Program-made: the position numbers and the translations under genes | Notes under the pieces: generated by a model | What the model was told of the DNA's origin: nothing | Seen by the model: the letters and a program-made list of their open reading frames with translations, nothing else | Databases searched by the model: none | NCBI GenBank assembly: GCA_963922415.1 | Contig: CAWUIP010000024.1 | Location: 1-32,279 of the forward strand | Length of the DNA stretch: 32,279 nucleotides | Reading direction: 5' to 3' | Source: Aliishimia sp963922415 | Lineage (GTDB): Bacteria; Pseudomonadota; Alphaproteobacteria; Rhodobacterales; Rhodobacteraceae | Shown: positions 7,450 to 14,933 of the stretch, piece by piece | Layout of the letters: the number at the start of each line of letters is the position of its first letter | How positions within the stretch are numbered: position 1 is the first letter of the stretch

Positions 7450-7897
7450 CGCCATAGACTTCCACGGGGTCAAAGGTCTTTTGATCTTCAAGAAATTTCA
7501 GAGGCTTTCCAGCATCCTCGGCCACCGGGACAGCCCTGTAAAAGCAAGACCGATACCCTACGTGGCACGACGCACCTGATCCGGCCACAGAGACGCGCAA
7601 CCAGATCGCATCCTGATCATCGTCGATCCGGGCTTCCACAACCTTCTGAACCAGCCCAGATGTGGCGCCCTTGTGCCAGAGAACCTGTCGCGCGCGGCTG
7701 AAGTAGTGCGCTTCGCCCGTTTCAATGGTTAGCAGAAGGGCTTCTTCATTCATCCACCCCAACATAAGAACTTCGCCGCTATCGGCGTCAGTGGTGATGC
7801 AGGGCAAAAGCCCATCGGGTCCGAACTTCGGCGCGAAGTCTGTGCTTTCTTCGACTTGTTCGACGGATTGGCGGGCTTGGAACTCGATAGTGCTCAT
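7424..7897 (-). CDS. hisI: Phosphoribosyl-AMP cyclohydrolase, probable zinc-starvation paralogue
   Basis: A 157-residue PRA-CH protein, the third-step histidine enzyme that opens the adenine ring of phosphoribosyl-AMP. Family motifs are clear: LMLGWMNEEAL, FSRARQVLWHKGATSG (about 67-81), the acidic metal site near 92-96, CHVGYRSCFYR at 111-121. Canonical HisI has D-C-D-x-D with the Cys as one of three zinc ligands. Here that position is Asp93 (DDDQD), while Cys111 and Cys118 remain. The AIWLRVSVAG stretch looks like the rhizobial form and not the usual Rhodobacteraceae HisI as I remember it. It heads the leftward operon opposite a COG0523 GTPase, the known context for Zur-controlled spare HisI. 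No other his genes are nearby. Confidence 0.88.
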   Translation of the reverse strand: MSTIEFQARQSVEQVEESTDFAPKFGPDGLLPCITTDADSGEVLMLGWMNEEALLLTIETGEAHYFSRARQVLWHKGATSGLVQKVVEARIDDDQDAIWLRVSVAGSGASCHVGYRSCFYRAVPVAEDAGKPLKFLEDQKTFDPVEVYGDVPNPTQL

Positions 7898-7919
7898 GGC
7901 TCTGCTCTTGTGGGGTCAT

Positions 7920-7936
7920 ACTTTATAACATAAAGT
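7920..7936. promoter_or_regulatory. Putative Zur operator between hisI and the COG0523 gene
   Basis: A perfect inverted repeat: ACTTTAT (7920-7926), spacer AAC, ATAAAGT (7930-7936). It lies alone in the 83-base gap between divergent starts at 7897 and 7981. Its AT-rich core reads ATGTTATAA on the minus strand, as in known alphaproteobacterial Zur sites. A Zur gene is four genes downstream. One operator could repress both operons. Binding is inferred, not shown. Confidence 0.65.
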
Positions 7937-7980
7937 TCTTCGCGCAGGACATCCACGATGTAAAGAGGGCAAGAGCAGAT

Positions 7981-9081
7981 ATGGACACGCAGGACACACG
8001 TGTACCAGTGACTTTGCTCACTGGGTTTCTGGGTGCGGGGAAAACCACCTTGTTGAACAGCCTGATCAACGATCCAGAAGCTGGTCGGATCGCCGTGATC
8101 ATGAACGAGTTTGGTGCTGCGGGGCTGGACCACGACCTGATCGAAGCCTCCACCGAAGAAACGATCTTGATGCAGTCGGGATGCCTATGCTGCACGTTCC
8201 GGGGCGACATTGCCAAAACGCTTGGCAAGCTTATGGCGCGAAAACAGAATGGTGAGCTTTCGTTTGACCGCATCGTCATTGAGACGACAGGGATCGCGGA
8301 ACCTGCCCCCATCGTTCATACTCTGGTCGTCGACCAACTCATGCCGCATTACTACCGCATGGACGGGATTGTTACCGTTGCCGATGCGGCAACAGGTGCA
8401 AGCACGCTGGAGACACAGGTAGAAGCCGTCAACCAACTAGCGCTGGCGGATTTGATCGTCGTCACCAAGACGGATTTGGTTTCTGAAGCCGATCTTGCGT
8501 CCTACGAGGCACAGGTGAACACGATCAACAACTCGGCGCAACGCATCTACGCCGACCTTGGGAAAGTGCCAACAGGCGCTTTGTTCGGATTGTCAGCTTT
8601 GCGGGAAGACGTGGCCAACGAAGACATCGAAGCTTGGCTTGGCAAGGTGGAAAAGCACCAATCGCACCACCACGGGAGCGATGACCACCATCACGGGCAT
8701 GACCACGATAGCCACCACGGCAAACAAATTAGATCAGCGTCAATCGAGTTATCCGATCCAATCCCGGCCAGCGTTTTTGATTTCTGGCTCGACATGCTGA
8801 TCGCAATAAAGGGCCCCGATCTCTTGCGGATCAAAGGCATTGTACATGTTGAGGGGATGGACTGGCCTTTCGTGTTTCACGGTGTCCAGCACATTTTTGA
8901 CGCCCCGGTACCCCTTAAGTCGTGGAACGGGCAAGATACGACCAGCCGGGTCGTCGTTATTGCTCGAAACATGAGCCAGGATGATCTCGACGCCAGCCTG
9001 AACATGCTTCGAATGAAGCCTAAAGAGGTAGCGACGGCAACCGACGGCATGATCCACGAAACCGTTGAGATGCCGTTCTAA
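7981..9081 (+). CDS. COG0523 (CobW/ZigA-type) GTPase, putative zinc metallochaperone
   Basis: A 366-residue G3E-family GTPase. The Walker A motif GFLGAGKTT is at 15-23, the metal-binding GCLCC (CxCC) at 67-71, a Walker B-side ETTGIAEP segment follows, and TKTD is the guanine-specificity motif. A histidine-rich loop (HHHGSDDHHHGHDHDSHHG) lies at about 229-248, typical of members that handle zinc. The C-terminal CobW_C domain contains GIVHVEG and WPFVFHGVQH. COG0523 proteins in this context are thought to deliver scarce zinc to client enzymes. There is no cobalamin gene nearby, so a CobW role in B12 synthesis is unlikely. It heads the rightward operon, 45 bases after the putative Zur operator, with GAGG upstream of the ATG and cysS starting 3 bases after the stop. 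Confidence 0.92.
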   Translation: MDTQDTRVPVTLLTGFLGAGKTTLLNSLINDPEAGRIAVIMNEFGAAGLDHDLIEASTEETILMQSGCLCCTFRGDIAKTLGKLMARKQNGELSFDRIVIETTGIAEPAPIVHTLVVDQLMPHYYRMDGIVTVADAATGASTLETQVEAVNQLALADLIVVTKTDLVSEADLASYEAQVNTINNSAQRIYADLGKVPTGALFGLSALREDVANEDIEAWLGKVEKHQSHHHGSDDHHHGHDHDSHHGKQIRSASIELSDPIPASVFDFWLDMLIAIKGPDLLRIKGIVHVEGMDWPFVFHGVQHIFDAPVPLKSWNGQDTTSRVVVIARNMSQDDLDASLNMLRMKPKEVATATDGMIHETVEMPF

Positions 9082-9084
9082 AAG

Positions 9085-10425
9085 ATGCTGCACCTGTTCA
9101 ATTCCAGGGGCCGCAAAGTCGAACCGTTTGTCCCGAGTGATCCGGGTCACGCACGCATGTATGTCTGCGGCCCAACTGTGTATTCCTACGCGCATATCGG
9201 CAACGCACGGCCAGCCGTCGTTTTCGACGTTCTGGCGCGGGTGCTGCGCAGTCAGGTGCCAAAGCTCACCTATGCCCGCAATATCACGGATGTGGATGAC
9301 AAGATCATCGCCGCAGCAGCCGCGAGAGCGGTGAGTTGCGATGCAATCTCGGCCGAATTCAAAAAGGCGTATCACGAAGACCTCGCCGCACTGGGTGTTG
9401 CCCCGCCGGATATCGAGCCGCACGCAACGGCGCATATCGGGCCAATGATCGAGATGATCGAAGGGCTTATTGCCGAGGGCAAAGCATACGCCGCAGAGGG
9501 CCATGTACTCTTTCACATTCCCGCCTTCCCGGACTACGGCAAACTCTCAGGTGCGAACCCGGACGAGATGCTTGCAGGTGCCCGGGTAGAGGTCGCTCCT
9601 TGGAAACGCGATCCCCGCGACTTCGTGCTTTGGAAGCCGTCCGATGCCGACCAGCCCGGCTGGGATAGTCCGTGGGGCTTTGGACGCCCCGGCTGGCACA
9701 TCGAATGTTCCGCCATGATCCGCGCGCATCTGGGCGAACAGATCGACATTCACGGCGGCGGTATTGATTTGCGTTTCCCGCATCATGAAAACGAGATTGC
9801 GCAAGGGACGAAGGCTCAGTTCTGGGTCCACAATGGCCATGTGACCGTGTCGGGCGCCAAGATGTCCAAATCGCTCGGCAATGTTCTGTTGGTGCGCGAC
9901 CTGCTCAAGGAAGCCCCCGGCGAGGCGATCCGTTACGCGCTCTTGTCTGCGCTGTATCGCCAGCCGCTGGACTGGACGCCCGAGACACCAAAGGCGGCGC
10001 GCGCGGCACTTGATCGGCTTTATGGCGCATTGCGCGACCAACCGGCGGCAGAGCCTTCACCGGATGACATGGCCCCTGTGCTGGCCGCGCTTGAAGATGA
10101 CTTGAACACGCCGGCCGCCTTTGCCGCTATGCATACGCTTGCGGCAAAAATCCATTCTGAAGCTGACCCAAGCCGACGCGCCCAGATCGCCGCAAGTCTA
10201 CGCCAAGCAGGCGGTTTCCTTGGCCTTCTGCAGCTAGATCCAGTTGCATGGGCGCATGCGGGCGCTGGCGAGGTCGATCAAATTGAGGTGCTCGTTGCAG
10301 AACGTGCAAGAGCACGCCTTCATCGCGATTGGTCACGTGCCGACGCATTACGCGATGAACTCTTAGAGATGGGCATAGAAGTTGAAGATTCTGGCGGTGA
10401 GAGCTGTTGGCGAAAACGCGCATGA
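9085..10425 (+). CDS. cysS: Cysteinyl-tRNA synthetase
   Basis: A 446-residue class I aminoacyl-tRNA synthetase that charges tRNA-Cys. The HIGH-type motif is HIGN (37-40) and the KMSKS motif GAKMSKSLGN is intact. The four zinc ligands that select cysteine are conserved: Cys28, Cys208 (WHIECSA), His233 and Glu237 (FPHHENEIAQ). So this copy is not zinc-free by sequence. Length is slightly below the usual 460. It starts 3 bases after the COG0523 stop and its TGA overlaps the yidD ATG. In COG0523 zinc-starvation operons of other bacteria a second CysRS is a known member. Whether this is a spare copy or the only one cannot be told from this window. Confidence 0.95.
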   Translation: MLHLFNSRGRKVEPFVPSDPGHARMYVCGPTVYSYAHIGNARPAVVFDVLARVLRSQVPKLTYARNITDVDDKIIAAAAARAVSCDAISAEFKKAYHEDLAALGVAPPDIEPHATAHIGPMIEMIEGLIAEGKAYAAEGHVLFHIPAFPDYGKLSGANPDEMLAGARVEVAPWKRDPRDFVLWKPSDADQPGWDSPWGFGRPGWHIECSAMIRAHLGEQIDIHGGGIDLRFPHHENEIAQGTKAQFWVHNGHVTVSGAKMSKSLGNVLLVRDLLKEAPGEAIRYALLSALYRQPLDWTPETPKAARAALDRLYGALRDQPAAEPSPDDMAPVLAALEDDLNTPAAFAAMHTLAAKIHSEADPSRRAQIAASLRQAGGFLGLLQLDPVAWAHAGAGEVDQIEVLVAERARARLHRDWSRADALRDELLEMGIEVEDSGGESCWRKRA

Positions 10426-10667
10426 GAGCACTCTTCGTCTGGCTTTTGATCCTACCGATCCGTGGCTATCGGCTGTTCCTATCGCCGTGGCTTGGTCATT
10501 CCTGCCGCTTCCAGCCAAGCTGCTCTGTCTATGCTATAGAAGCCCTTGAGACCCATGGTCCCCTTCGCGGCCTCTGGCTCACGGCTTATAGACTGGCGCG
10601 CTGCAATCCTTGGGGCGGGTCTGGGTTGGATCCCGTGCCGCCTGCAAAAAGCTCGCAAATCAAATGA
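10422..10667 (+). CDS. yidD: Membrane protein insertion efficiency factor YidD
   Basis: An 81-residue protein of the YidD family, a small inner-membrane-associated factor that aids YidC/Sec-dependent insertion. Family signatures are complete: an amphipathic N-terminal helix (LLILPIRGYRLFLSPWLG), HSCRFQPSCSVYAIEAL, GLWLTAYRLARCNPWGGSG and DPVPP. The ATG at 10422 overlaps the cysS stop (ATGA), so translation is coupled. An in-frame TTG at 10407 is a less likely start. YidD normally sits in the rnpA-yidD-yidC cluster, so its place between cysS and zur is unusual and suggests a second copy. The link to zinc is unknown; it carries three conserved Cys, but these are general family features. Confidence 0.9.
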   Translation: MRALFVWLLILPIRGYRLFLSPWLGHSCRFQPSCSVYAIEALETHGPLRGLWLTAYRLARCNPWGGSGLDPVPPAKSSQIK

Positions 10668-10680
10668 AGTTAGGTGTTCC

Positions 10681-11073
10681 ATGACCAAACGCGGTGAGCA
10701 AATAAGGGCCGAAATACTCATTGTGCTGCGAGACGCTGATGGTGCCATGTCCGCCTACGACGTGCTGCATCGGTTGCAGGCGTCACACCCAAAAATCGCG
10801 CCGCCGACGGTTTACAACGCGCTTGCGGCTTTGACCAAGACCGGTCGCGTTCATCGGGTCGAGTCCCTCAAGGCCTACATCGCTTGCCAATGCGATACCT
10901 TTCATCAATCGGCGGTGCTGTCCATCTGCGACGAATGCGGATCTGTCGAAGAACGCACCGCCCCGGGCCTAGTCGAGAACCTCTCCGGATTCGTTGAAGA
11001 AACGGGGTTCCTGCCACAGCGACATGTCATTGAGGTGCATGGTCTGTGTTCTTCCTGCAGCTCAACTGCCTAA
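10681..11073 (+). CDS. zur: Fur-family zinc uptake regulator (Zur)
   Basis: A 130-residue Fur-superfamily repressor. The N-terminal winged helix contains AYDVLHRLQ and PPTVYNALAAL as the recognition helix (about 41-51). The dimerisation domain has the structural zinc site CDEC (83-86) and CSSC (123-126). Nearby His75 and Cys69/Cys71 may form the sensory site. The HHxHxH-type stretch of Fur is missing and the C-terminal CxxC is present, which points to Zur. The start at 10681 is preferred because upstream sequence belongs to yidD. Lying inside the operon behind a putative Zur box suggests autoregulation: when zinc is plentiful it would repress both divergent operons. Its stop is 20 bases before pyrC. 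Confidence 0.88.
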   Translation: MTKRGEQIRAEILIVLRDADGAMSAYDVLHRLQASHPKIAPPTVYNALAALTKTGRVHRVESLKAYIACQCDTFHQSAVLSICDECGSVEERTAPGLVENLSGFVEETGFLPQRHVIEVHGLCSSCSSTA

Positions 11074-11092
11074 ACTCCGGATCCAAAAAAAC

Positions 11093-12424
11093 ATGAATAG
11101 CTTTGGAACGATTTTTCGGCGCGGAACCGTCGTCAACCATGACGGCGTCCATGAGACAGATATCGGCGTAGAGAACGGGCGGATTACCGCTTTGGGTAAC
11201 TTGTCGCGTGCTGCATCGAAAAACGTGATCGATTGCAAATGCCTGCACATTCTTCCAGGTGTCATCGATACCCAGGTCCATTTTCGAGAACCGGGCTTAA
11301 CGCACAAAGAAGACCTTGAAAGCGGATCGCGCGGGGCGGTCTTGGGCGGCGTCACAGGCGTGTTTGAGATGCCCAACACCAACCCGCTGACAACGACCCG
11401 CGAGGCGTTTGAAGAAAAGATCGCAGCAGCAACGAACCGCATGCATTGCGATTTTGCCTTTTATGTAGGTGGAACGCACTCGAACGTCTCGGAACTTTCT
11501 TTCCTGGAAAAACTGCCGGGTTGTGCGGGAATAAAGGTCTTTATGGGATCGTCGACAGGGTCGCTTTTGGTCCAAGACGATGACGGAGTGGAAGCGATCT
11601 TGAACGCGATCACCCGCCGTGCAGCGTTCCACAGCGAAGACGAATACATGCTGGAAGAACGCAAGGATTTGCGCGTTCCTGGTGACCCGGCGAGCCATCC
11701 CATCTGGCGCTCGCCCGAGGTCGCGCTGAACTGCACAAAGCGTCTCGTCGCATTGGCACACAAGACCGGTAAGCGAATTCACGTGTTGCACATCTCAACC
11801 GCGGAAGAGATCGCCTTTCTCGCGGACCATAAGGACATCGCCAGCGTCGAAGTCACGCCCCACCACCTGACGCTGGACGACAGCGCCTACGCGCGGCTCG
11901 GGACTTATGTGCAAATGAACCCACCCGTTCGTAACAAGTCACATCAGGAAATGATCTGGGCAGGTGTCGCGAATGGCGTCGCGGACATTCTTGGATCAGA
12001 TCACGCGCCCCACACGCGGGCGGAGAAAGAGCATGCGTATCCCGACAGCCATTCCGGCATGACAGGGGTTCAAACCCTCGTCCCGACCATGCTGAACCAT
12101 GTGAATGCAGGCAGGCTAAGTCTGGAACGGTTCGTCGATATGACAAGCCACGGGCCCAATCGCCTTTTTGGGATTGCCAGAAAAGGCCGCATTGCGGTGG
12201 GGTATGACGCTGATCTCACAATCGTGGACCTAAAGCGGAGCGAAACCATCACCAACGATTGGATTGCGTCCAGAGCCGGGTGGACGCCTTACGATGGCGT
12301 CACTGTGACCGGTTGGCCAGTCGGAACGGTTGTGCGCGGCCAAAAGGTCATGTGGGACGGCGAGATTGTGACGCCGAGTATCGGCAAACCCATGCGCTTT
12401 TTGGCGGCTTTGCCTAAGCCATGA
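11093..12424 (+). CDS. pyrC: Dihydroorotase, zinc-starvation-type paralogue
   Basis: A 443-residue amidohydrolase that closes carbamoyl-aspartate to dihydroorotate in pyrimidine synthesis. Family motifs are VIDTQVHFREPG (58-68), EMPNTNP, GIKVFMGSSTG (Lys148, the carboxylated lysine), FHSEDE (His180), LHIST (His233) and GSDHAPH (Asp303). The metal motif normally reads HxH; here the first His is Gln61 with His63 kept. I recall the same QVH form in a DHOase branch in Pseudomonas and others. PyrC paralogues are known members of COG0523/Zur clusters. The start at 11093 is chosen because the upstream in-frame part overlaps zur. It is probably the last gene of the rightward operon. Confidence 0.9.
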   Translation: MNSFGTIFRRGTVVNHDGVHETDIGVENGRITALGNLSRAASKNVIDCKCLHILPGVIDTQVHFREPGLTHKEDLESGSRGAVLGGVTGVFEMPNTNPLTTTREAFEEKIAAATNRMHCDFAFYVGGTHSNVSELSFLEKLPGCAGIKVFMGSSTGSLLVQDDDGVEAILNAITRRAAFHSEDEYMLEERKDLRVPGDPASHPIWRSPEVALNCTKRLVALAHKTGKRIHVLHISTAEEIAFLADHKDIASVEVTPHHLTLDDSAYARLGTYVQMNPPVRNKSHQEMIWAGVANGVADILGSDHAPHTRAEKEHAYPDSHSGMTGVQTLVPTMLNHVNAGRLSLERFVDMTSHGPNRLFGIARKGRIAVGYDADLTIVDLKRSETITNDWIASRAGWTPYDGVTVTGWPVGTVVRGQKVMWDGEIVTPSIGKPMRFLAALPKP

Positions 12425-12569
12425 TCTTTGACTACCCTTCAAACCTTCTTGTTGCAGGCTTCTACGCCTGAAAACCGTTACCGCCGTGCAAAGGTAATCC
12501 TGCTTTGAAGCGCCTCTTATTTTCTTCGCTAACTGTGCTTCACTCATTGCAAAAGACTGGAGGACTGAA

Positions 12570-13049
12570 ATGTCGAACCGTCATCATCTCACCGCGGAAG
12601 TAATTGCCTCTTTGCCTGGTGAGTTAAGCATCCACCCAGTCAATCCTGAAGCCCGCAGGACCATTTCATCACCAGGAGACGCAACCGGGCTGACAACGCT
12701 TGGGGTCAACATCTTCGTGGTCGCCCCAGGCGACAAAAGTACCGAGTATCATGTCCATGCCTGCGAAGATGAAGCTGTCTATGTTTTGAGTGGGACGGGC
12801 ACTGCGCGAACAGGTGCTGACACGCACGATGTCGGCCCAGGGGATTTCATCGGCTACCCGAAAGGAGGACCCGCCCACGAAATCCACAACACGGGTGATG
12901 GACCGCTGCAGTTGCTTGTGATTGGGCAGCGGCTTACGGAGGACGTCATTGACTATCCTGACCTAAACAAACGCCTCTACCGTTGCGCCGGACATACAAA
13001 CGATCTTGTCGACATAGGGCAGATAACGCCATTGGGCTCAGCTGATTAA
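12570..13049 (+). CDS. Cupin domain protein
   Basis: A 159-residue single-domain cupin. Motif 1 is HVH at 61-63, Glu68, then Gly75. Motif 2 is Gly91, Pro97, Gly99, His103 and Asn107. The four ligands His61, His63, Glu68 and His103 should hold one divalent metal. A strong GGAGG lies 6 bases before the ATG. It is separated from pyrC by 145 bases, so it may have its own promoter; I saw no Zur-like box there. Cupins of this sort may be isomerases, dioxygenases or sugar-binding proteins. The reaction is unknown. Confidence 0.85.
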   Translation: MSNRHHLTAEVIASLPGELSIHPVNPEARRTISSPGDATGLTTLGVNIFVVAPGDKSTEYHVHACEDEAVYVLSGTGTARTGADTHDVGPGDFIGYPKGGPAHEIHNTGDGPLQLLVIGQRLTEDVIDYPDLNKRLYRCAGHTNDLVDIGQITPLGSAD

Positions 13050-13189
13050 CTTACCATTTGATCGTACCTTGGGTGCGGTGATGTTCCCTTGACTAGTGAC
13101 TAACTCATCATTTTGTTGAGAATTACGAATTTGGCTCGCGGCATGTTTCGTGTCATCTGACGATTTCACGATTTTCTGGGGCGACGCAA

Positions 13190-14047
13190 ATGATAACAAT
13201 CCTCGACGGCGGAATGGGCCAAGAGCTCATTGCTCGAAGTGCAGCTGAACCCACGCCTCTTTGGGCGACCCAGGTACTCTTGGATCAGCCAGAGCTTGTG
13301 CGGGCGGTTCATGATGATTTCTTTGCCGCAGGCGCCATGGTAGCGACCACCAACAGCTATGCCATCCATCACGACCGGCTGATCCCTGCCGGGCTTGATG
13401 ACCAGTTCGAGCCACTCCACCGCGCTGCATGTGAAATTGCCTGCGCGTCGCGTGACGCCGCAGGTGGGGGGCGTGTCGCTGGGGCGATTGGCCCTTTGAT
13501 CGGGTCATATCAGACCGGGCCGCTGCCACCGGATGCTGTCGAACGTTTTGCCGAAGTTTGCCGCATCCAAGCTCCGTACGTTGATCATTTCCTGATCGAG
13601 ACGGTGTCTGCGCTGGACCACGTTCGCGCGACGCTTGCCGGAGCGAGTGGGCATGGCAAACCCGTTTGGGTCAGCGTGTCTGTTGATGACTATGACGGAA
13701 CAAAGCTGAGGTCTGGCGAGCCCCTAGAGGGCATGATGGACTGTATCGACAGCGCCGACGCGTTGCTGGTCAATTGCGCAACACCCGAGGCGGTCACAAC
13801 AGCCGTGGACGTCATCAAAGGCTGCGAGAAACCGTTCGGAGCCTATGCCAACGGGTTCACCGAAATCACCCAAAGCTTTGTGCAGGTCGGCGCGACCGTC
13901 CAGGAGTTATCGGCACGCACAGACTTGACCCCGCACGCCTACGCCGAATTCGCTGAGGATTGGGCCAAGATGGGCGCCACGATCATAGGTGGCTGTTGCG
14001 AGGTTGGACCTGCCCACATCGCAGAGCTGGTGCACAGGCTGACCTAA
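13190..14047 (+). CDS. Homocysteine S-methyltransferase family protein
   Basis: A 285-residue barrel of the BHMT/MmuM/MetH-N family, which moves a methyl group from a donor such as S-methylmethionine to homocysteine. It starts with ILDGGMGQEL as expected. The zinc ligands are Cys196 (LLVNCATPE) and Cys269/Cys270 (IIGGCCEVGP), all present. Length is near that of MmuM (about 310). It ends 4 bases from the convergent cytidine deaminase. The methyl donor cannot be told, so no symbol is assigned. Confidence 0.88.
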   Translation: MITILDGGMGQELIARSAAEPTPLWATQVLLDQPELVRAVHDDFFAAGAMVATTNSYAIHHDRLIPAGLDDQFEPLHRAACEIACASRDAAGGGRVAGAIGPLIGSYQTGPLPPDAVERFAEVCRIQAPYVDHFLIETVSALDHVRATLAGASGHGKPVWVSVSVDDYDGTKLRSGEPLEGMMDCIDSADALLVNCATPEAVTTAVDVIKGCEKPFGAYANGFTEITQSFVQVGATVQELSARTDLTPHAYAEFAEDWAKMGATIIGGCCEVGPAHIAELVHRLT

Positions 14048-14051
14048 CCGC

Positions 14052-14465
14052 CTAGCTTCGCGCCATGTACCCGGCATCAAATGCGCCAGGCAAAAGATCG
14101 CCAATTGTCGTAGCTTCCTCTTTACCGTCCGTGGTGCCCATCCAAACGGTGACGTCGTCCTTGCCAAACTCCTTCAAGCGCTGCCGGCAGGCACCACATG
14201 GTGGAACAGGTTCCGGGGAGTCCGCAATCACGTACGCTTCGATGACTTCGGTCTCACCTGCAACAATCATCGCAGCAAGCGCCGCTTCCTCTGCGCACGT
14301 GCCAACAGGATAGGCAACGTTCTCAACGTTAGCTCCAATATAGATCTTGCCTGAAGCAGCACGCACTGCCGCGCCAACCTTGAAGTCGGAATAAGGTGCA
14401 TAGGCGTTTTCGCGTGCGGCTATTGCGGCCTCGCGCAAGTCAGGTGCGGAATTGGGCATCAGCAT
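14052..14465 (-). CDS. cdd: Cytidine deaminase
   Basis: A 137-residue tetrameric-type cytidine deaminase of pyrimidine salvage, converting cytidine to uridine. Motifs are YAPYSDFKVGAA (23-33), the proton-shuttle Glu59 with zinc ligand Cys57 (TCAEE), and the pair Cys90/Cys93 (PPCGACRQRL). The residue after the catalytic Glu is Glu, where most family members have Arg (CAER). GGAG lies about 9 bases before the first ATG. The gene is convergent with the methyltransferase and stands alone on its strand. Confidence 0.93.
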   Translation of the reverse strand: MLMPNSAPDLREAAIAARENAYAPYSDFKVGAAVRAASGKIYIGANVENVAYPVGTCAEEAALAAMIVAGETEVIEAYVIADSPEPVPPCGACRQRLKEFGKDDVTVWMGTTDGKEEATTIGDLLPGAFDAGYMARS

Positions 14466-14933
14466 AAAAGATTACTCCTTTTGGGTTGAACTTGGTCAAA
14501 CCTCGCGGAAGTGAGGGCGATACAAATCATAAGCCAAAGCTTACTTGCGCAGCTCGTTCGTTGGAATACTCATCTGTACTGTCAATGAACGGCCGGTTTT
14601 CCCCCTGCACGGTAGTGTCGCTTGGTTCGCATCTGCAGAAACCTCAACGCTGCAAGCGCGCGCAGCATAATTTGAAGACTTGCGCTATGGGCTCAGAGCA
14701 GACCTCGGCTGCACGTCGCTCGAATGACTGCTCCTGTGCAAGCGTACGATTTCGCTCCAAATCACGAGCGATCCCTTTTCGACGACGCACTCAGTATCGC
14801 ATTTAGCGTTCGCGTGCAGCGAGAGGCAGAGACCAAGCGGTTCGAGGTAAACGCGAAACGCTATGTTGCTGCTCTGGGACGCACAAACCGGTGACGCGAA
14901 AGACAGATTGAGAAATGCTGGCGGTGAAAATCG
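14466..14933. other. 468-base stretch without a clear gene
   Basis: The right-hand end (about 14466-14510) is the cdd ribosome binding site and promoter region. The rest shows no recognisable gene. A plus-strand frame (14486-14806) is rich in Arg and Ser, has no family character and starts within the cdd leader. No tRNA, terminator with a T-run, or repeat was seen. It may be a decayed gene. Confidence 0.45.

Noticed and set aside
8749..9516. 255-codon minus-strand frame
   Set aside because: Fully antisense to the COG0523 and cysS genes, both of which have complete conserved motifs.
12455..12470. Hairpin CAGGC/GCCTG after pyrC
   Set aside because: Only five pairs and followed by A-rich sequence, so no terminator is claimed.
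12479..12497. TTACC/GGTAA inverted repeat upstream of the cupin gene, considered as a second Zur box
   Set aside because: Arms of only five bases and no similarity to the 7920-7936 palindrome.
14486..14806. 106-codon plus-strand frame in the gap beside cdd
   Set aside because: Arg/Ser-rich with no recognisable family, and its start lies within the cdd leader.
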